64,000 bases of DNA from Glaciecola sp. HTCC2999 (GCF_000155775.1 NZ_DS989810.1:128177-192176), one strand, 5' to 3'; shown: positions 44,505 through 55,029, counted from the first letter of the stretch. The notes: generated by a model not told the origin, from the sequence alone. Translations and numbers: made by a program.

Positions 44505-44748
44505 TTAAATAAGTGCTTAGACCAGTTATTAATATCTCAAGTCTATTGCCTTTAAAGTCAATTTGCAAAACTTTGTTAATGTTTTGTAACTACTTTTTTT
44601 AATTATTCATCAATAATCATCAAAATAGCTGATTTTTAACCTGTTTTTTCTTTATAGGTTCAAACAATCCTGAACAATTATGTGATTTTCTACTTATTAG
44701 GTACAATATGCGTTAGATATAATCACATTACTATAAGGTTGAATTTCA

Positions 44749-45498
44749 TTGGATGTAAATCTTTTCACTTCTTCCCCTTCTGAGCTTGTGGGTAAAATTA
44801 TTTTAATTACTGGTGCAGGTGATGGCATTGGTAAACAAGCTGCATTGACATTCGCGGAACACGGCGCAGAAGTTATTTTATTAGGCAAAACAGTTAAGAA
44901 ACTAGAATCGGTCTATGACGAAATTATGGCTAATGGTCACAAAGAGCCAGGTATTATTCCGTTAGATATGGCTGGGGCGACTGAAAAGCATTATATTGAT
45001 ATGGGTGCTATGTTATTGGATCAATACGGACGTTTAGACGGTGTATTACACAATGCCAGCATTTTAGGGCACTTATGTCCGTTTAACCAAATTACTGCAC
45101 AAGAGTTCAATGACGTGATGCAGGTTAATGTTACCGCTCAGTTTTTGATGACCCAAGGCATTCTGCCAGCATTACAAAAAGCAAAAGCATCCAGTATCGT
45201 ATTTACAACATCGAGTGTAGGACGTGAAGGTCGTGCGTTTTGGGGAACGTATTCCATATCGAAATTTGCCACTGAAGGAATGATGCAAGTAATGGCCAGT
45301 GAATATGCGAATAGTCATATCAGAGTTAATTGCATAAACCCAGGTGCCACACGCACCACCATGAGGGGAAAAGCTTTTCCAGCAGAAGATCCTCAGTTAT
45401 TAAAAACACCTAAAGATATTATGCCTGCGTATGTATATTTAATGAGTAATGCATCTGCGGACGTCAATGGTCAATCCATCGACGCCCAGCCAAAGTAA
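44749..45498 (+). CDS. yciK: YciK-type short-chain dehydrogenase
   Basis: This 249-residue SDR oxidoreductase has the cofactor motif TGAGDGIGKQAA, NAGI-equivalent HNASILG, catalytic Ser in TTSSVGREGRA and YSISK (Tyr/Lys). The end VNGQSIDAQPK is typical of YciK. Substrate is unknown. TTG at 44749 follows AAGGTTGA at normal spacing. It converges with glnS, with one base between the stops. Confidence 0.92.
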   Translation: MDVNLFTSSPSELVGKIILITGAGDGIGKQAALTFAEHGAEVILLGKTVKKLESVYDEIMANGHKEPGIIPLDMAGATEKHYIDMGAMLLDQYGRLDGVLHNASILGHLCPFNQITAQEFNDVMQVNVTAQFLMTQGILPALQKAKASSIVFTTSSVGREGRAFWGTYSISKFATEGMMQVMASEYANSHIRVNCINPGATRTTMRGKAFPAEDPQLLKTPKDIMPAYVYLMSNASADVNGQSIDAQPK

Positions 45499-45499
45499 G

Positions 45500-47155
45500 T
45501 TACTTTTCAGACCATGTGTCGCGTAAGCCTACTGTTCGATTGAACGTTAGGTTTTGCGCTTCACTGTCACGGCAGAAATAACCAGTACGTTCGAACTGAA
45601 CCCCCTCACCCACAGCCAAATTTGCTAAACTCGGCTCTACTACACCTTGTTTTATCACTAAACTATCTGGATTTAAGCTAGCTAAATAATCATCTTCAGC
45701 TGCCGGGTTTGGCACATTGAATAAACGGTCATATAACCGAATTTCAGCTGGCACACCATGTTGTGCACTGACCCAATGTATGACACCTTTCGCTTTGCGA
45801 CCATCAGCAGGATCTTTTCCTAAAGTATCAGGATCATAGGTACAATATACAGTGGTCACATTCCCTTGAGCATCTTGCTCAAAACGATTCGCTTTAATGA
45901 AATATGCGTTACGTAAACGGACTTCTTTATCTATCACTAAGCGCTTGAATTTCTTATTAGCAGATTCTCTAAAATCTTCGGCTTCAATATATAACTCGCG
46001 GGTAAATGGCACTTCACGAGTGCCTTTTGATTCATCATTAGGATGATTCGGGGCGTGTAATATTTCAGTCTGATCTTCAGGGTAATTTTCTATGACGATT
46101 TTAATTGGGTCTAATACCGCCATAGCACGAGGTGCATTCACATTCAAATCGTCTCTAATACATGCTTCGAGCATACTCATTTCTACTAGATTATCCATTT
46201 TTGTGACACCTATACGGGCACAGAACTCACGAATAGAAGCAGGTGTATAACCCCGGCGACGCAAACCTGCAACAGTTGGCATGCGCGGATCATCCCAACC
46301 ACTCACATGGTGATCGGTCACCAAATCAATTAACTTTCGTTTAGATAACACGGTGTATTCTAAATTTAAGCGAGAAAACTCATATTGACGTGGTTGCGAA
46401 GCAATACTTATATTATCAATTACCCAGTCATATAAACGACGATTGTCTTGAAACTCTAAGGTACATAATGAATGAGAGATATTCTCAATCGCATCAGATA
46501 TACAATGGGTAAAATCATACATTGGATAAATGCACCACTGATCCCCAGTTTGATGATGATGAGCAAAACGTACGCGATAAATGACAGGATCACGCATACA
46601 CATAAAGCTTGACGCCATATCAATTTTTGCCCGTAAGCAACATTCACCTTCATTGAACTCACCAGCACGCATTTTTGTAAACAGCTCAATATTTTCTGCT
46701 ACTGAGGTGTCTCGATAAGGACTATTTATGCCAGGTTGGGTCAGTGTACCACGCATTTCTCTCATCGTATCTTGATCAGAAAAATCCACATATGCTAGAC
46801 CCTTTTCAATTAACTCAACCGCATAATCATGTAGTTGTTCAAAATAATTAGAGGAATAGCGAACTTCACCATCCCAATTAAATCCTAACCAAGACACATC
46901 GTTCATGATTGAGTTGACATAATCTATATCTTCTTTTTCAGGATTAGTATCGTCAAAACGAAGATTACACGTGCCGTTATAATCTTGGGCAATACCAAAA
47001 TTAAGACAAATCGATTTTGCATGTCCAATATGCAAGTAGCCGTTAGGCTCTGGAGGAAAACGCGTTTGAATAGTTTCATGCACACCCTGCTGCAAATCTT
47101 TATCAATGATTTGTCTGATAAAGTTACTTGGGCGGACTGCTATTTCATCGCTCAT
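45500..47155 (-). CDS. glnS: Glutaminyl-tRNA synthetase
   Basis: This 551-residue class I synthetase charges tRNA-Gln. The HIGH motif is in [16 protein letters not shown] and the KMSKS equivalent in YTVLSKRKL; the C-terminal anticodon-binding beta barrels follow. Length matches E. coli (554). It is divergent from the LacI-type regulator. Confidence 0.98.
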   Translation of the reverse strand: MSDEIAVRPSNFIRQIIDKDLQQGVHETIQTRFPPEPNGYLHIGHAKSICLNFGIAQDYNGTCNLRFDDTNPEKEDIDYVNSIMNDVSWLGFNWDGEVRYSSNYFEQLHDYAVELIEKGLAYVDFSDQDTMREMRGTLTQPGINSPYRDTSVAENIELFTKMRAGEFNEGECCLRAKIDMASSFMCMRDPVIYRVRFAHHHQTGDQWCIYPMYDFTHCISDAIENISHSLCTLEFQDNRRLYDWVIDNISIASQPRQYEFSRLNLEYTVLSKRKLIDLVTDHHVSGWDDPRMPTVAGLRRRGYTPASIREFCARIGVTKMDNLVEMSMLEACIRDDLNVNAPRAMAVLDPIKIVIENYPEDQTEILHAPNHPNDESKGTREVPFTRELYIEAEDFRESANKKFKRLVIDKEVRLRNAYFIKANRFEQDAQGNVTTVYCTYDPDTLGKDPADGRKAKGVIHWVSAQHGVPAEIRLYDRLFNVPNPAAEDDYLASLNPDSLVIKQGVVEPSLANLAVGEGVQFERTGYFCRDSEAQNLTFNRTVGLRDTWSEK

Positions 47156-47326
47156 TATGTTGATTCCTTTGAAAATTATTGGATTTTGCTAAACACGCGC
47201 ATTATATACCATTGTCGACGCTTTGCTCACCAATTTTATATGTGCTTTGCATAAAATTATCAATTTATGCAATACAATGTTATAAAATGCTTCTTATTAA
47301 ATCTTTTTTTGTTAGAAAGGATGCTC

Positions 47327-48343
47327 ATGAAGAGTAAAGCTACATCGTTTGATATTGCGTACCTCGCTGGTGTTTCACAATCAACGGTATCACGTGCTTT
47401 GTCGAATTCCTCTTTAGTGAATGCTGAAACACGTGAACGGGTTCAACAAATAGCCAAAGAACTTAATTATAAGGTAGATAAAAACGCAAGTAATTTGCGC
47501 AAACAACGTTCTTCAACGATTGCATTATTATTATTTGAAGATCCATCGAGTGATGACTCTCAAATTAATCCTTTTTTCATTGCTATGTTAGGCAGTATTA
47601 CTAAAGCATGCTCTGCAGCGGGCTATGACTTATTAGTGTCGTTTCAAAACCTACAAGATGATTGGCATGCCGAATATGAAGATTCGCACAAAGCTGATGG
47701 CTTAATTCTTTTAGGTTACGGTGACTATCTTGATTACCAACAAAAAATCACTCAATTAGAAGAGCAGAATACGCACTTTGTACGTTGGGGAGCGCATGAT
47801 CCTAATCACCCTGGTGTCTCTGTAGGTAGTAATAACTATCAAGGTGGTTTTATGATAACAGAGCACTTAATTAAACAAGGTCGTCAACGATTCGCATTTA
47901 TTGGCGAGGCTGGCAATCATTATCCCGAATTCATGGCCCGTTTTAATGGCCATACTGATGCGTTATCGGCGCATCAATTGGATGAATATTTTGTTGGCCA
48001 ATTTGACGCAATCTTTACCGAAGATGCTGGCTATGAAGCAGCTATGGTATTGTTTGAAGATGATGCAAAACCAGATGCCATTGTGTGCGCAAGTGATTTA
48101 ATTGCTACGGGTGTATTAAGAGCAATGAATGACAATGGATTACATTGCCCTAACGATATAGCGGTAGTAGGTTACGATAATATCCCCGTCAGTGCCTACA
48201 CCACGCCAGCACTAACAACTGTTCAACAAAATACAAAACTAGCTGGAGAATTACTTGTCTCCAACTTGATTAAATTAATTAATGGGCAAAGCGTGACTGA
48301 CCAGCTCATGTCAGGAGAGCTGGTCATTAGAAAAAGTAGTTAG
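47327..48343 (+). CDS. LacI-family transcriptional regulator
   Basis: This 338-residue repressor has an N-terminal HTH (SFDIAYLAGVSQSTVSRALSN), a hinge (VDKNASNLRKQRSSTIALLL) and a periplasmic-binding-protein-like sensor domain ending VVGYDNIPVSAYTTPALTTV. ATG 47327 is preferred because AAGGA lies just upstream; longer starts from 47267 add a non-family extension. It converges with the lipoprotein amylase, the stops abutting. It may control sugar-polymer genes such as the amylase or glgC, whose promoter carries a LacI-type site. Confidence 0.92.
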   Translation: MKSKATSFDIAYLAGVSQSTVSRALSNSSLVNAETRERVQQIAKELNYKVDKNASNLRKQRSSTIALLLFEDPSSDDSQINPFFIAMLGSITKACSAAGYDLLVSFQNLQDDWHAEYEDSHKADGLILLGYGDYLDYQQKITQLEEQNTHFVRWGAHDPNHPGVSVGSNNYQGGFMITEHLIKQGRQRFAFIGEAGNHYPEFMARFNGHTDALSAHQLDEYFVGQFDAIFTEDAGYEAAMVLFEDDAKPDAIVCASDLIATGVLRAMNDNGLHCPNDIAVVGYDNIPVSAYTTPALTTVQQNTKLAGELLVSNLIKLINGQSVTDQLMSGELVIRKSS

Positions 48344-50059
48344 CTACTTGTACAACATTGCATGGGTTGCCGCTTTCAATAATTCAGGTTCAGTGACAGC
48401 ATCGTTTAATACCCATACTTGAACACCATTAGGTTCAACAGTTGTTCTTAACTCATTAGTTAGTTCACTTTTTGTACCGGATAGCTGTTCTTCCCAATGC
48501 CCGGCTTGAAGCATATCTGATACGACAAATGGCTGAGCAATATTACTTTTATTAAGTAAAACTAGGACGATTTGTTGGATATCTTCGGTTTGAATGACAC
48601 GATAGAAACTCGCTTTATCGCCTTTTAATTGATGATTAATTTGTAAGCCCTGTTGTAATGCTGGTAATGCTTGGCGTACTTTACCAATTTCAATCAATCC
48701 CTCACGAATTGGATGTGAGACATGTTCATCAAGCATTGCTTGACCAATGAAATTACGATTGCCAGAATGTTCTGCTTTACCGCGCATAAAGCCGAATTCA
48801 GATCCCTGGTAAACCACAGGGATCCCACGTGAAGTGAATAACCAGTTATGAGCATTGATAAACCCATCATCAGTCGCATTCATTCTTGGCATATCATGAT
48901 TGTCATAGAAAGTAGTGAGATCGTATACATTGTGATATGGCCCATGAGTCAAATGCAAATAATCAGCTAACTCTTCATAGCCTTTATCTGGGTTTGTAAA
49001 AACTTGGGTAATTGCTTTTTGTCCGGGAAAATCTAGTACACTAATTTGACCATTTTTGGGTAGTGTATGTTGAGCAATAAAATTAGCGTTATAATCGTAA
49101 CTTTCTGCAAACATGAAAAAATCCGGATGTTGGGCGCGGATCCGATCAGCCATCAGTTTCCAAAATCGATGAGGGACATGTTTAATGGTATCTATTCTAA
49201 ATGCACTTGCACCTTGTTCAATCCAATATAAATAACTATCGATCAGATAATCCTGTACCGCTAGATTAGTATCATCTAAATTCGATAACTGCAAGATATC
49301 CGGGTATTGATGAAAGAAATCATGTAATGGGTTATTCGGATCGAGTTCTTCAGTAGCCAGATTTTGATGATCTGCTACTAGCTTACCCTCTTTATCATAT
49401 AACTCTCCAAAACCAGGCTGATCAATAGGCATAGTAAATGAAGGTGAGCCATGATTCGCCACAATGTCTAAAACAGCTTTAACATTCTTTTTCGCCATCG
49501 CTTGAGTTAAATCACGATAAGACAAACCAGCGGAAATAAGATGTTCATCTTCTTTAAAAAAGTTGGTGGCCCAATATCCATGATAGCCTGTCTTTCCGCC
49601 GTCTTTAAAAGCCCCGCCGAATTCAATATTTTCACCACCGCTGAATGCTTGATCCGGATTGTCTACTACTGGTGTTAACCAGATCGCACTAAAACCCATG
49701 TCAGTAATATAATCAAGGTTGTTTAATACGCCTTGAAAATCCCCTCCCATGTAGCCGACATTTGCTGTTTGGCCGTCGGGTCCGCTAAGTTCAAGATTAA
49801 ACGTCGGATAATCACCGCCTTGTTCAGGGAAGTTATTAAGAGGATCACCGTCAACAAAGCGATCTGTTAGCACAAAATATAAGGCTTCTTTAGCAAACGC
49901 TTCTTTAGTACCGTACAACTCTATCAAAGGGGCTGATACTGAATTATTAGGCATGCTTTCTTGAGCTTGCTGTGATGTTGCACTGCAGCCTAAAAGTGTT
50001 ATTGCCGTCATGGCAGATAAGGCGATACGAATACCGTGGGAGAGTGAACTGTGCTGCAT
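48344..50059 (-). CDS. GH13 alpha-amylase family lipoprotein
   Basis: This 571-residue protein has a lipobox LLGC (Cys25) and a catalytic GH13 barrel: AVLDIVANH, the nucleophile in AFRIDTIKHVP, the acid/base in FMFAESYDYN and the third carboxylate in FYDNHDMPR. YFVLTDRFVDGDPLNN at the start resembles cyclodextrinase/CGTase-like amylases. It probably degrades maltodextrins or starch at the cell envelope. It lies 193 bp downstream of the sensor kinase and converges with the LacI-type gene. Confidence 0.9.
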   Translation of the reverse strand: MQHSSLSHGIRIALSAMTAITLLGCSATSQQAQESMPNNSVSAPLIELYGTKEAFAKEALYFVLTDRFVDGDPLNNFPEQGGDYPTFNLELSGPDGQTANVGYMGGDFQGVLNNLDYITDMGFSAIWLTPVVDNPDQAFSGGENIEFGGAFKDGGKTGYHGYWATNFFKEDEHLISAGLSYRDLTQAMAKKNVKAVLDIVANHGSPSFTMPIDQPGFGELYDKEGKLVADHQNLATEELDPNNPLHDFFHQYPDILQLSNLDDTNLAVQDYLIDSYLYWIEQGASAFRIDTIKHVPHRFWKLMADRIRAQHPDFFMFAESYDYNANFIAQHTLPKNGQISVLDFPGQKAITQVFTNPDKGYEELADYLHLTHGPYHNVYDLTTFYDNHDMPRMNATDDGFINAHNWLFTSRGIPVVYQGSEFGFMRGKAEHSGNRNFIGQAMLDEHVSHPIREGLIEIGKVRQALPALQQGLQINHQLKGDKASFYRVIQTEDIQQIVLVLLNKSNIAQPFVVSDMLQAGHWEEQLSGTKSELTNELRTTVEPNGVQVWVLNDAVTEPELLKAATHAMLYK

Positions 50060-50252
50060 AAAATTTCCTTAATTATTAATAATCCTAATATACCTAACAT
50101 TGTTTCTTTAAAACAAATTTTTACATACGTATTCACATACAAAAAAGCATTTATGATAATTAAAGATATGGGTGAAACTCACTCAACTCCATGAAAAATC
50201 TCAATGGTTTGAAACATTTATTTAAGATAATGTAAATTAGTTCTTAAAGGGC

Positions 50253-51716
50253 TTAATTAGCGAGTGGGAGTATCACGGTAAAGGTAGTGCCTTCACCAAG
50301 AGTGGATTCTACTTTAATGTCACCTTTATGCGATTGCATAATAGAATAGGAAATAGAGAGCCCTAACCCCGTCCCTTGACCAACTGACTTTGTCGTATAA
50401 AAAGGATTGAATAACTGAGTTAGAGTATCACTTGACATACCGCAACCGTTATCTTTGACCTTTATGTGACATTCATCATTAATTTTTAGATACGTAATAC
50501 TAACAACGCCGCCATCCGGCATAGCATGAGCAGCGTTGACAAATAGATTAACAAACACCTGTTGTATTTGACCGAATTTCCCAAATACTAATAAATCGTC
50601 TTTATTGACATTATGCTCTACGTGATGTTTGTATTTAAGCTCGTTTTGTACCACATGCAATGCTGTTGATACAGTATCTACAATTGAAAACGATTTAAAA
50701 TCATTTTCACCTTGATGAGAAAACGTTTTTAAACCTGTGACTATCTCTGAAATTCTATCTACCCCTTCAATATTAGATGTGAGAATATCACTCGTATCAT
50801 CAAGGATGTATTCAATATCATATTGGGTTAAACATCTAAGAAATTCGGCGCTTTTTTCTTTGCTTAACTCATTAATAAAGGTATTTATCGTCATCATATT
50901 ATTCGATAACATTTCTAAATTTGAACGTATATAGCCTATTGGGTTATTAATTTCGTGGGCTATACCAGCAGCAAGTTGTCCAAGAGACGCCATTTTTTCA
51001 GATTGCACTAATTGATTTTTAGCTTGCGTCAGTTGTTCTTGTATCACATCCAGATTATCTTTAGTTTCTGTAATTAATGTGCCATTTTTTCTTGCTATCA
51101 AAAATGTTTTAACCTGTCGTTGTATGATCGTTAAAGCGTCAAAGGTTTCTGTAGAAGCCGGTGCATGTTTTAATAGAAAGGCAGATAGTAAAATCGTATC
51201 GTGATCAATTTGTTTACTGACATAAAGCATCTGTAATGGATAAGGGTAAATGCTTTTATGATTAATTTCGACCATATTCCATTGTGCTGTTGCGGGTTGT
51301 AAAGCTAACATTTCATTCACTTTTTTGATAAAAGAAATATTACTGCCCCATTGCTTATTACTATCACAAATTCTCGTAGACAAATTAAACTTTGGTTTTG
51401 AAGTATACTGTACTTCGCTAAGCCCCCACACAGCATTCAAAAAGGAACAAGTCAGTTCAGTCACATTATTTAGTAAACTCGTATTATTGACACCAAAAGA
51501 CAAACTGCCACTTGTCGAGAGTAAAAACTGTAATTCATCACGTTTTTGTTCACTTTCAAGTAATGCATTTTTTAATGATTGATTGGCAACATAAATCTCT
51601 CGTGATTTTTGTGCGAGCAACTGTTCTGCCATCTCACGAGATTTTTTCTCACGCGCAAGTCTGCGCTCAAGTAACGCAATTTGATCATTCAGATTAGATA
51701 ATGATGTGTTATTCAA
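50253..51716 (-). CDS. Soluble sensor histidine kinase with N-terminal coiled coil
   Basis: This 487-residue kinase lacks transmembrane helices. Residues 8-65 form a charged coiled coil (LERRLAREKKSREMAEQLLAQKSREIY) seen in kinases and GGDEF proteins that pair with haem or NO sensors. A GAF-sized sensor region (about 70-210), a second coiled coil and a HisKA domain follow, with H254 in GIAHEINNPIG. The HATPase has VNLFVNAAHAM, VKDNGCGM and GQGTGLGLSIS. No response regulator is adjacent. An HnoK-like role is possible, but no H-NOX gene is present. Confidence 0.88.
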   Translation of the reverse strand: MNNTSLSNLNDQIALLERRLAREKKSREMAEQLLAQKSREIYVANQSLKNALLESEQKRDELQFLLSTSGSLSFGVNNTSLLNNVTELTCSFLNAVWGLSEVQYTSKPKFNLSTRICDSNKQWGSNISFIKKVNEMLALQPATAQWNMVEINHKSIYPYPLQMLYVSKQIDHDTILLSAFLLKHAPASTETFDALTIIQRQVKTFLIARKNGTLITETKDNLDVIQEQLTQAKNQLVQSEKMASLGQLAAGIAHEINNPIGYIRSNLEMLSNNMMTINTFINELSKEKSAEFLRCLTQYDIEYILDDTSDILTSNIEGVDRISEIVTGLKTFSHQGENDFKSFSIVDTVSTALHVVQNELKYKHHVEHNVNKDDLLVFGKFGQIQQVFVNLFVNAAHAMPDGGVVSITYLKINDECHIKVKDNGCGMSSDTLTQLFNPFYTTKSVGQGTGLGLSISYSIMQSHKGDIKVESTLGEGTTFTVILPLAN

Positions 51717-51925
51717 ATGAAAGTTCCAATATCAACATAAATGCACCAATTAATATCGGCAGATATAAAATAAATTTAAGTCAATTGTACAAATACCTTA
51801 ACAGCTTCTCATATTTTATAAAACTAATGCACGAATTAACGTTGTTCCAAGGTATCACGTTATGAGTGATTCATTTTAGATTTATAATGACCAGTCAATT
51901 ACGACACGTTTGATTCTTACTATTT

Positions 51926-51952
51926 AGAGATATTCATACTATGAATATCTCT
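51926..51952. promoter_or_regulatory. 27-bp hyphenated perfect palindrome upstream of glgC
   Basis: AGAGATATTCAT (51926-51937) and ATGAATATCTCT (51941-51952) are perfect inverted copies with a 3-nt spacer. There is no T tract for termination on either strand. It lies 9 bp upstream of the glgC -10 element, across the -35 region, so a bound regulator would directly affect the promoter. Confidence 0.6.
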
Positions 51953-51960
51953 ATAAATAC

Positions 51961-51966
51961 TATAAT
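51961..51966 (+). promoter_or_regulatory. glgC -10 element
   Basis: A consensus TATAAT lies 36 bp upstream of the start codon. No good -35 hexamer sits 17 bp upstream (the position is inside the palindrome), which suggests activator dependence. Confidence 0.55.
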
Positions 51967-51982
51967 ATGAAAGTGCTTTCAT
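51967..51982. promoter_or_regulatory. LacI-type operator overlapping the glgC transcription start
   Basis: ATGAAAGTGCTTTCAT has perfect 7-bp arms around a 2-bp centre. It differs by one central base from the TGAAAGCGCTTTCA form used by LacI/CcpA-class repressors. It begins directly after the TATAAT box, a typical repressor position. The LacI-type protein at 47327 is a candidate. Confidence 0.6.
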
Positions 51983-52001
51983 GTTTTAAAAAGGATTTTC
52001 G

Positions 52002-53252
52002 ATGTCAAATAATAGACGCTATATCAGTAACTTAACTCGTGATACCTATGCATTGGTATTAGCTGGTGGTAGAGGTTCCCGATTACACGAACTGACTCAA
52101 TGGCGCGCCAAGCCTGCTGTTTACTTCGGTGGTAAGTTTAGAATAATCGACTTCCCATTATCAAATTGTATTAACTCAGGCATCCGTCGTATTGGTATTC
52201 TGTCTCAGTACAAATCACATTCTTTAATTCGTCATGTGGTGCGAGGATGGGGTCACTTTAAAAAAGAATTAGGCGAATCAATTGAAATTTTGCCTGCATC
52301 TCAACGTTTCTCAGATGATTGGTATCAAGGTACTGCCGATGCAGTTTATCAGAATATTGATATTATCAGAGACGAGTTACCTAAATATGTAATGATTTTA
52401 TCTGGCGATCATATTTACCGCATGGATTATGGCAATATGCTTGCTAAGCATGTCGAGTCTGGAGCAAAAATGACGGTGTCGTGCATGCGTGTTCCTTGTA
52501 AAGAAGCGGCTGGCGCGTTTGGTGTGATGGCAGTCGACGAAAATAATAGTGTAACGAATTTTACCGAAAAACCAGAAGTACCAGCGGCACTGGCTGATGA
52601 TCCTGATAATTGCCTCGCATCGATGGGTAACTATATTTTTGATACTGAATTCTTATTTGAACAACTTGAGAAGGATTATCAAACCAAAAATTCAGAACGC
52701 GATTTTGGCAAAGATATTATTCCTACGATTATTAAAGAACACAAAGTCAACGCATTTGAATTTGGCTTAGGTGAAAAGAATAATTATTGGCGCGATGTGG
52801 GTACTATAGATAGCTTCTGGGAAGCAAATATGGAATTAGTGGAACCAGTTCCAGCATTAAACCTGTATGATGAAGAGTGGCCTATTTGGACTTATCAAGA
52901 ACAATTACCACCGGCTAAATTTGTCTGGGATAAAGAGAATCGTCGCGGTGAAGCGATAAACTCAGTCGTCTCCGGCGGATGTATCATTTCTGGCTCATCA
53001 CTTAAAAAGAGTTTATGTTTCTCTAATGTGCGGATCCATTCTTATTCCTTCATTGAAGAATCCGTACTCTTACCGAACGTCGAAATTGGTCGACACTGTA
53101 CAATAAAAAAAGCAGTACTTGATCGAGGTTGTGTTGTACCTGAAGGTATGGAAATCGGAGTCAATCATGATGATGATAGACAACGTGGATTCCGAGTGTC
53201 TAGCGCAGGGGTAGTCTTAGTAACCCCAGATATGTTAGAAGCGTTAAAATAA
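52002..53252 (+). CDS. glgC: Glucose-1-phosphate adenylyltransferase
   Basis: This 416-residue enzyme makes ADP-glucose from ATP and glucose-1-phosphate for glycogen. It has the nucleotidyltransferase loop [15 protein letters not shown], the [13 protein letters not shown] segment, [11 protein letters not shown] and the C-terminal beta-helix with [12 protein letters not shown]. Length fits bacterial GlgC (about 420). glgA and glgB are not adjacent, which is unusual. ADP-glucose could also feed the GT81 synthase at 34071, which is inference. A strong terminator follows. Confidence 0.96.
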   Translation: MSNNRRYISNLTRDTYALVLAGGRGSRLHELTQWRAKPAVYFGGKFRIIDFPLSNCINSGIRRIGILSQYKSHSLIRHVVRGWGHFKKELGESIEILPASQRFSDDWYQGTADAVYQNIDIIRDELPKYVMILSGDHIYRMDYGNMLAKHVESGAKMTVSCMRVPCKEAAGAFGVMAVDENNSVTNFTEKPEVPAALADDPDNCLASMGNYIFDTEFLFEQLEKDYQTKNSERDFGKDIIPTIIKEHKVNAFEFGLGEKNNYWRDVGTIDSFWEANMELVEPVPALNLYDEEWPIWTYQEQLPPAKFVWDKENRRGEAINSVVSGGCIISGSSLKKSLCFSNVRIHSYSFIEESVLLPNVEIGRHCTIKKAVLDRGCVVPEGMEIGVNHDDDRQRGFRVSSAGVVLVTPDMLEALK

Positions 53253-53264
53253 TAACGATTCAGA

Positions 53265-54065
53265 TTATATTAAATCAGTGATAAAACGGTGCATTGAATG
53301 CACCGTTTTTTTTGGTTTTTCTAAAACGAATAAGTGTCCTCCATCAACATACTCATGTAGCATTGATGGATTACCCTTCAAGAAAGGTTTAACAAACATA
53401 GGCATAGTAACGGTTGTATTACGTCCAGTTAATAACAAACTAGGCACTTCACAGCGATTATAGAAGTGATGAATGTTTGTAGGCATATATCGAAAAATAT
53501 CCACTTCTACATTGACATCATAAGTTAATGTTTTTTTTCCTGACTTGATCACGCTAACACTCTTAACGTAATCGTCAATACACTGTGGATGGAAATCTTT
53601 AAATAACGCTTTTTGTGCAAAATAAGTACGCATATCATCATGTAAATCCCACCATTGCCTACGCTGTAATGTACGCTTAGCGGGCGTAATATAATCAATC
53701 AACCCTAATCGTTTTAACAGGGCAATGAAACGACCACCTAGCCCAGTCATTATTGGCGGATCACATAAAACAACACCTTTAAATAACTGCGGTGCTTTAC
53801 ATGCAGCCATATATGTCACTACCGCACCAAAGCTATGTCCTATTCCTATCACAGGCTCATTAGCATGCGCTTGAATGTGTTCTATTACTTCTGTCACTTG
53901 ATTAGACCAATGATCGACTAATGGATACATAGGATCATGTGCATATTGATGCTTAGCAATAATATTCAAGGAATGTGGCGTAAACTGTTCCTGTAATTGC
54001 TCAAAGAATACATTATATGTCGGTGCTGGGAAGCCGTTAGCATGTACAAAATTGATCGTTGTCAT
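53265..54065 (-). CDS. Alpha/beta-hydrolase
   Basis: This 266-residue hydrolase starts MTTINFVHANGFPAPTYN at 54065, preceded by GGTGATC; the open frame continues to 54434 but that part overlaps the divergent thioesterase and has no family resemblance. The nucleophile elbow is GIGHSFGAV (G-x-S-x-G), the oxyanion region FVHANGFPA, and the catalytic histidine in DGGHLFVLEKP. Substrate is unknown. The glgC terminator is embedded in its last 20 codons or so. Confidence 0.85.
   Translation of the reverse strand: MTTINFVHANGFPAPTYNVFFEQLQEQFTPHSLNIIAKHQYAHDPMYPLVDHWSNQVTEVIEHIQAHANEPVIGIGHSFGAVVTYMAACKAPQLFKGVVLCDPPIMTGLGGRFIALLKRLGLIDYITPAKRTLQRRQWWDLHDDMRTYFAQKALFKDFHPQCIDDYVKSVSVIKSGKKTLTYDVNVEVDIFRYMPTNIHHFYNRCEVPSLLLTGRNTTVTMPMFVKPFLKGNPSMLHEYVDGGHLFVLEKPKKTVHSMHRFITDLI
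53283..53313 (+). terminator. Rho-independent terminator of glgC
   Basis: AAAACGGTGCAT (53283-53294) pairs with ATGCACCGTTTT (53298-53309), a 12-bp stem with a 3-nt loop and eight T in total. It lies 31 bp after the glgC stop and inside the last codons of the convergent hydrolase gene. Confidence 0.85.
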
Positions 54066-54225
54066 GGACTGATCACCATTAATTACAATGACGTTATAAT
54101 GCCATAAGGTATCGGTAATGTTGAATAACTCATTGTTATCAATACTTATCAGTTTGGGTTGTTTGCAAGTCTTATAGTCACGGTTAATAATAACCACATC
54201 CGACCAGCGATATTTTTGAGATTTT

Positions 54226-55029
54226 ATGACATTTGATGATGTATTAGACCAAACCCAATCTTTTTTATCTGGCATGCAATCTACCATTACCATTGGTGAG
54301 AATTGGTCGCAAGGTCGCACTGTATATGGTGGCATTTCCAGTGCGGTATTATTTGAATGTTTAGCCCACCAAATCACTGACCAAAGGCCGATTAAAACAT
54401 TAAATGTTAATTTTGTCGGGCCTTTACTGTGCAATGAACCATTTACGGTTAAAGTCGAAACGCTGCGAGTCGGTAAAAATGTCTCTCAATATATCGCATA
54501 TGCCATTCAACATGATAAAAATTGTGTGGTAATGCAGGCTTGTTTTGCTCGTAATAGACAATCCAAAGCGAGAGTGGAAAATTGTGAAAAGCATGATTTT
54601 GAACTTCCAAAAAAAGCAACTTTTATCCCACCTATACCCAAAGTAACACCAAAATTTTTACGTCAATTTGATTTAGCTATTCAATCAGGTGGGATCCCAT
54701 TTACGGGTCAAAAAAGCGCCCATTATAAAGGCTGGTTTCGGTTCAAGCAGCCTACTAAGGCGTTCACATTTACTCATTTAGTGGGTTTATTAGATGCTTA
54801 TCCACCGACACTTATCCAAATGTTAAAATGGCCAACCCCTGCTAGTACCATTAACTGGAATGTTGAATTTTTAGAAAGTGATACGCCTTATGATAGTCAA
54901 GATTGGTTTGCTTATCATGATGATACAAGACATGCCCATCATGGTTATGGCATTACCGAGGCTAATATATGGGATAAACATGGAAAACTTATTGCGATTA
55001 GTCGTCAGCGTGTGGGTGTATTTGATTAA
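54226..55029 (+). CDS. TesB-like acyl-CoA thioesterase (double hotdog)
   Basis: This 267-residue protein resembles the thioesterase-like superfamily: SQGRTVYGGISSAVLFECL, then LNVNFVGPLLCNEPFTVKVETLRVGKNVS in the first hotdog, and a second hotdog ending HHGYGITEANIWDKHGKLIAISRQRVGVF. It differs from the TesB at 4312. It shares a 160-bp divergent promoter region with the hydrolase, which suggests paired function in lipid or acyl metabolism. Confidence 0.82.
   Translation: MTFDDVLDQTQSFLSGMQSTITIGENWSQGRTVYGGISSAVLFECLAHQITDQRPIKTLNVNFVGPLLCNEPFTVKVETLRVGKNVSQYIAYAIQHDKNCVVMQACFARNRQSKARVENCEKHDFELPKKATFIPPIPKVTPKFLRQFDLAIQSGGIPFTGQKSAHYKGWFRFKQPTKAFTFTHLVGLLDAYPPTLIQMLKWPTPASTINWNVEFLESDTPYDSQDWFAYHDDTRHAHHGYGITEANIWDKHGKLIAISRQRVGVFD

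Noticed and set aside
48301-48349. Two short hairpins at the LacI-type/amylase junction
   Set aside because: CCAGCTC/GAGCTGG is within coding sequence and neither stem has a T tract; probably chance.
54066-54434. 123-residue extension of the alpha/beta-hydrolase
   Set aside because: It is antisense to the thioesterase start and the divergent promoter, and shows no hydrolase similarity.
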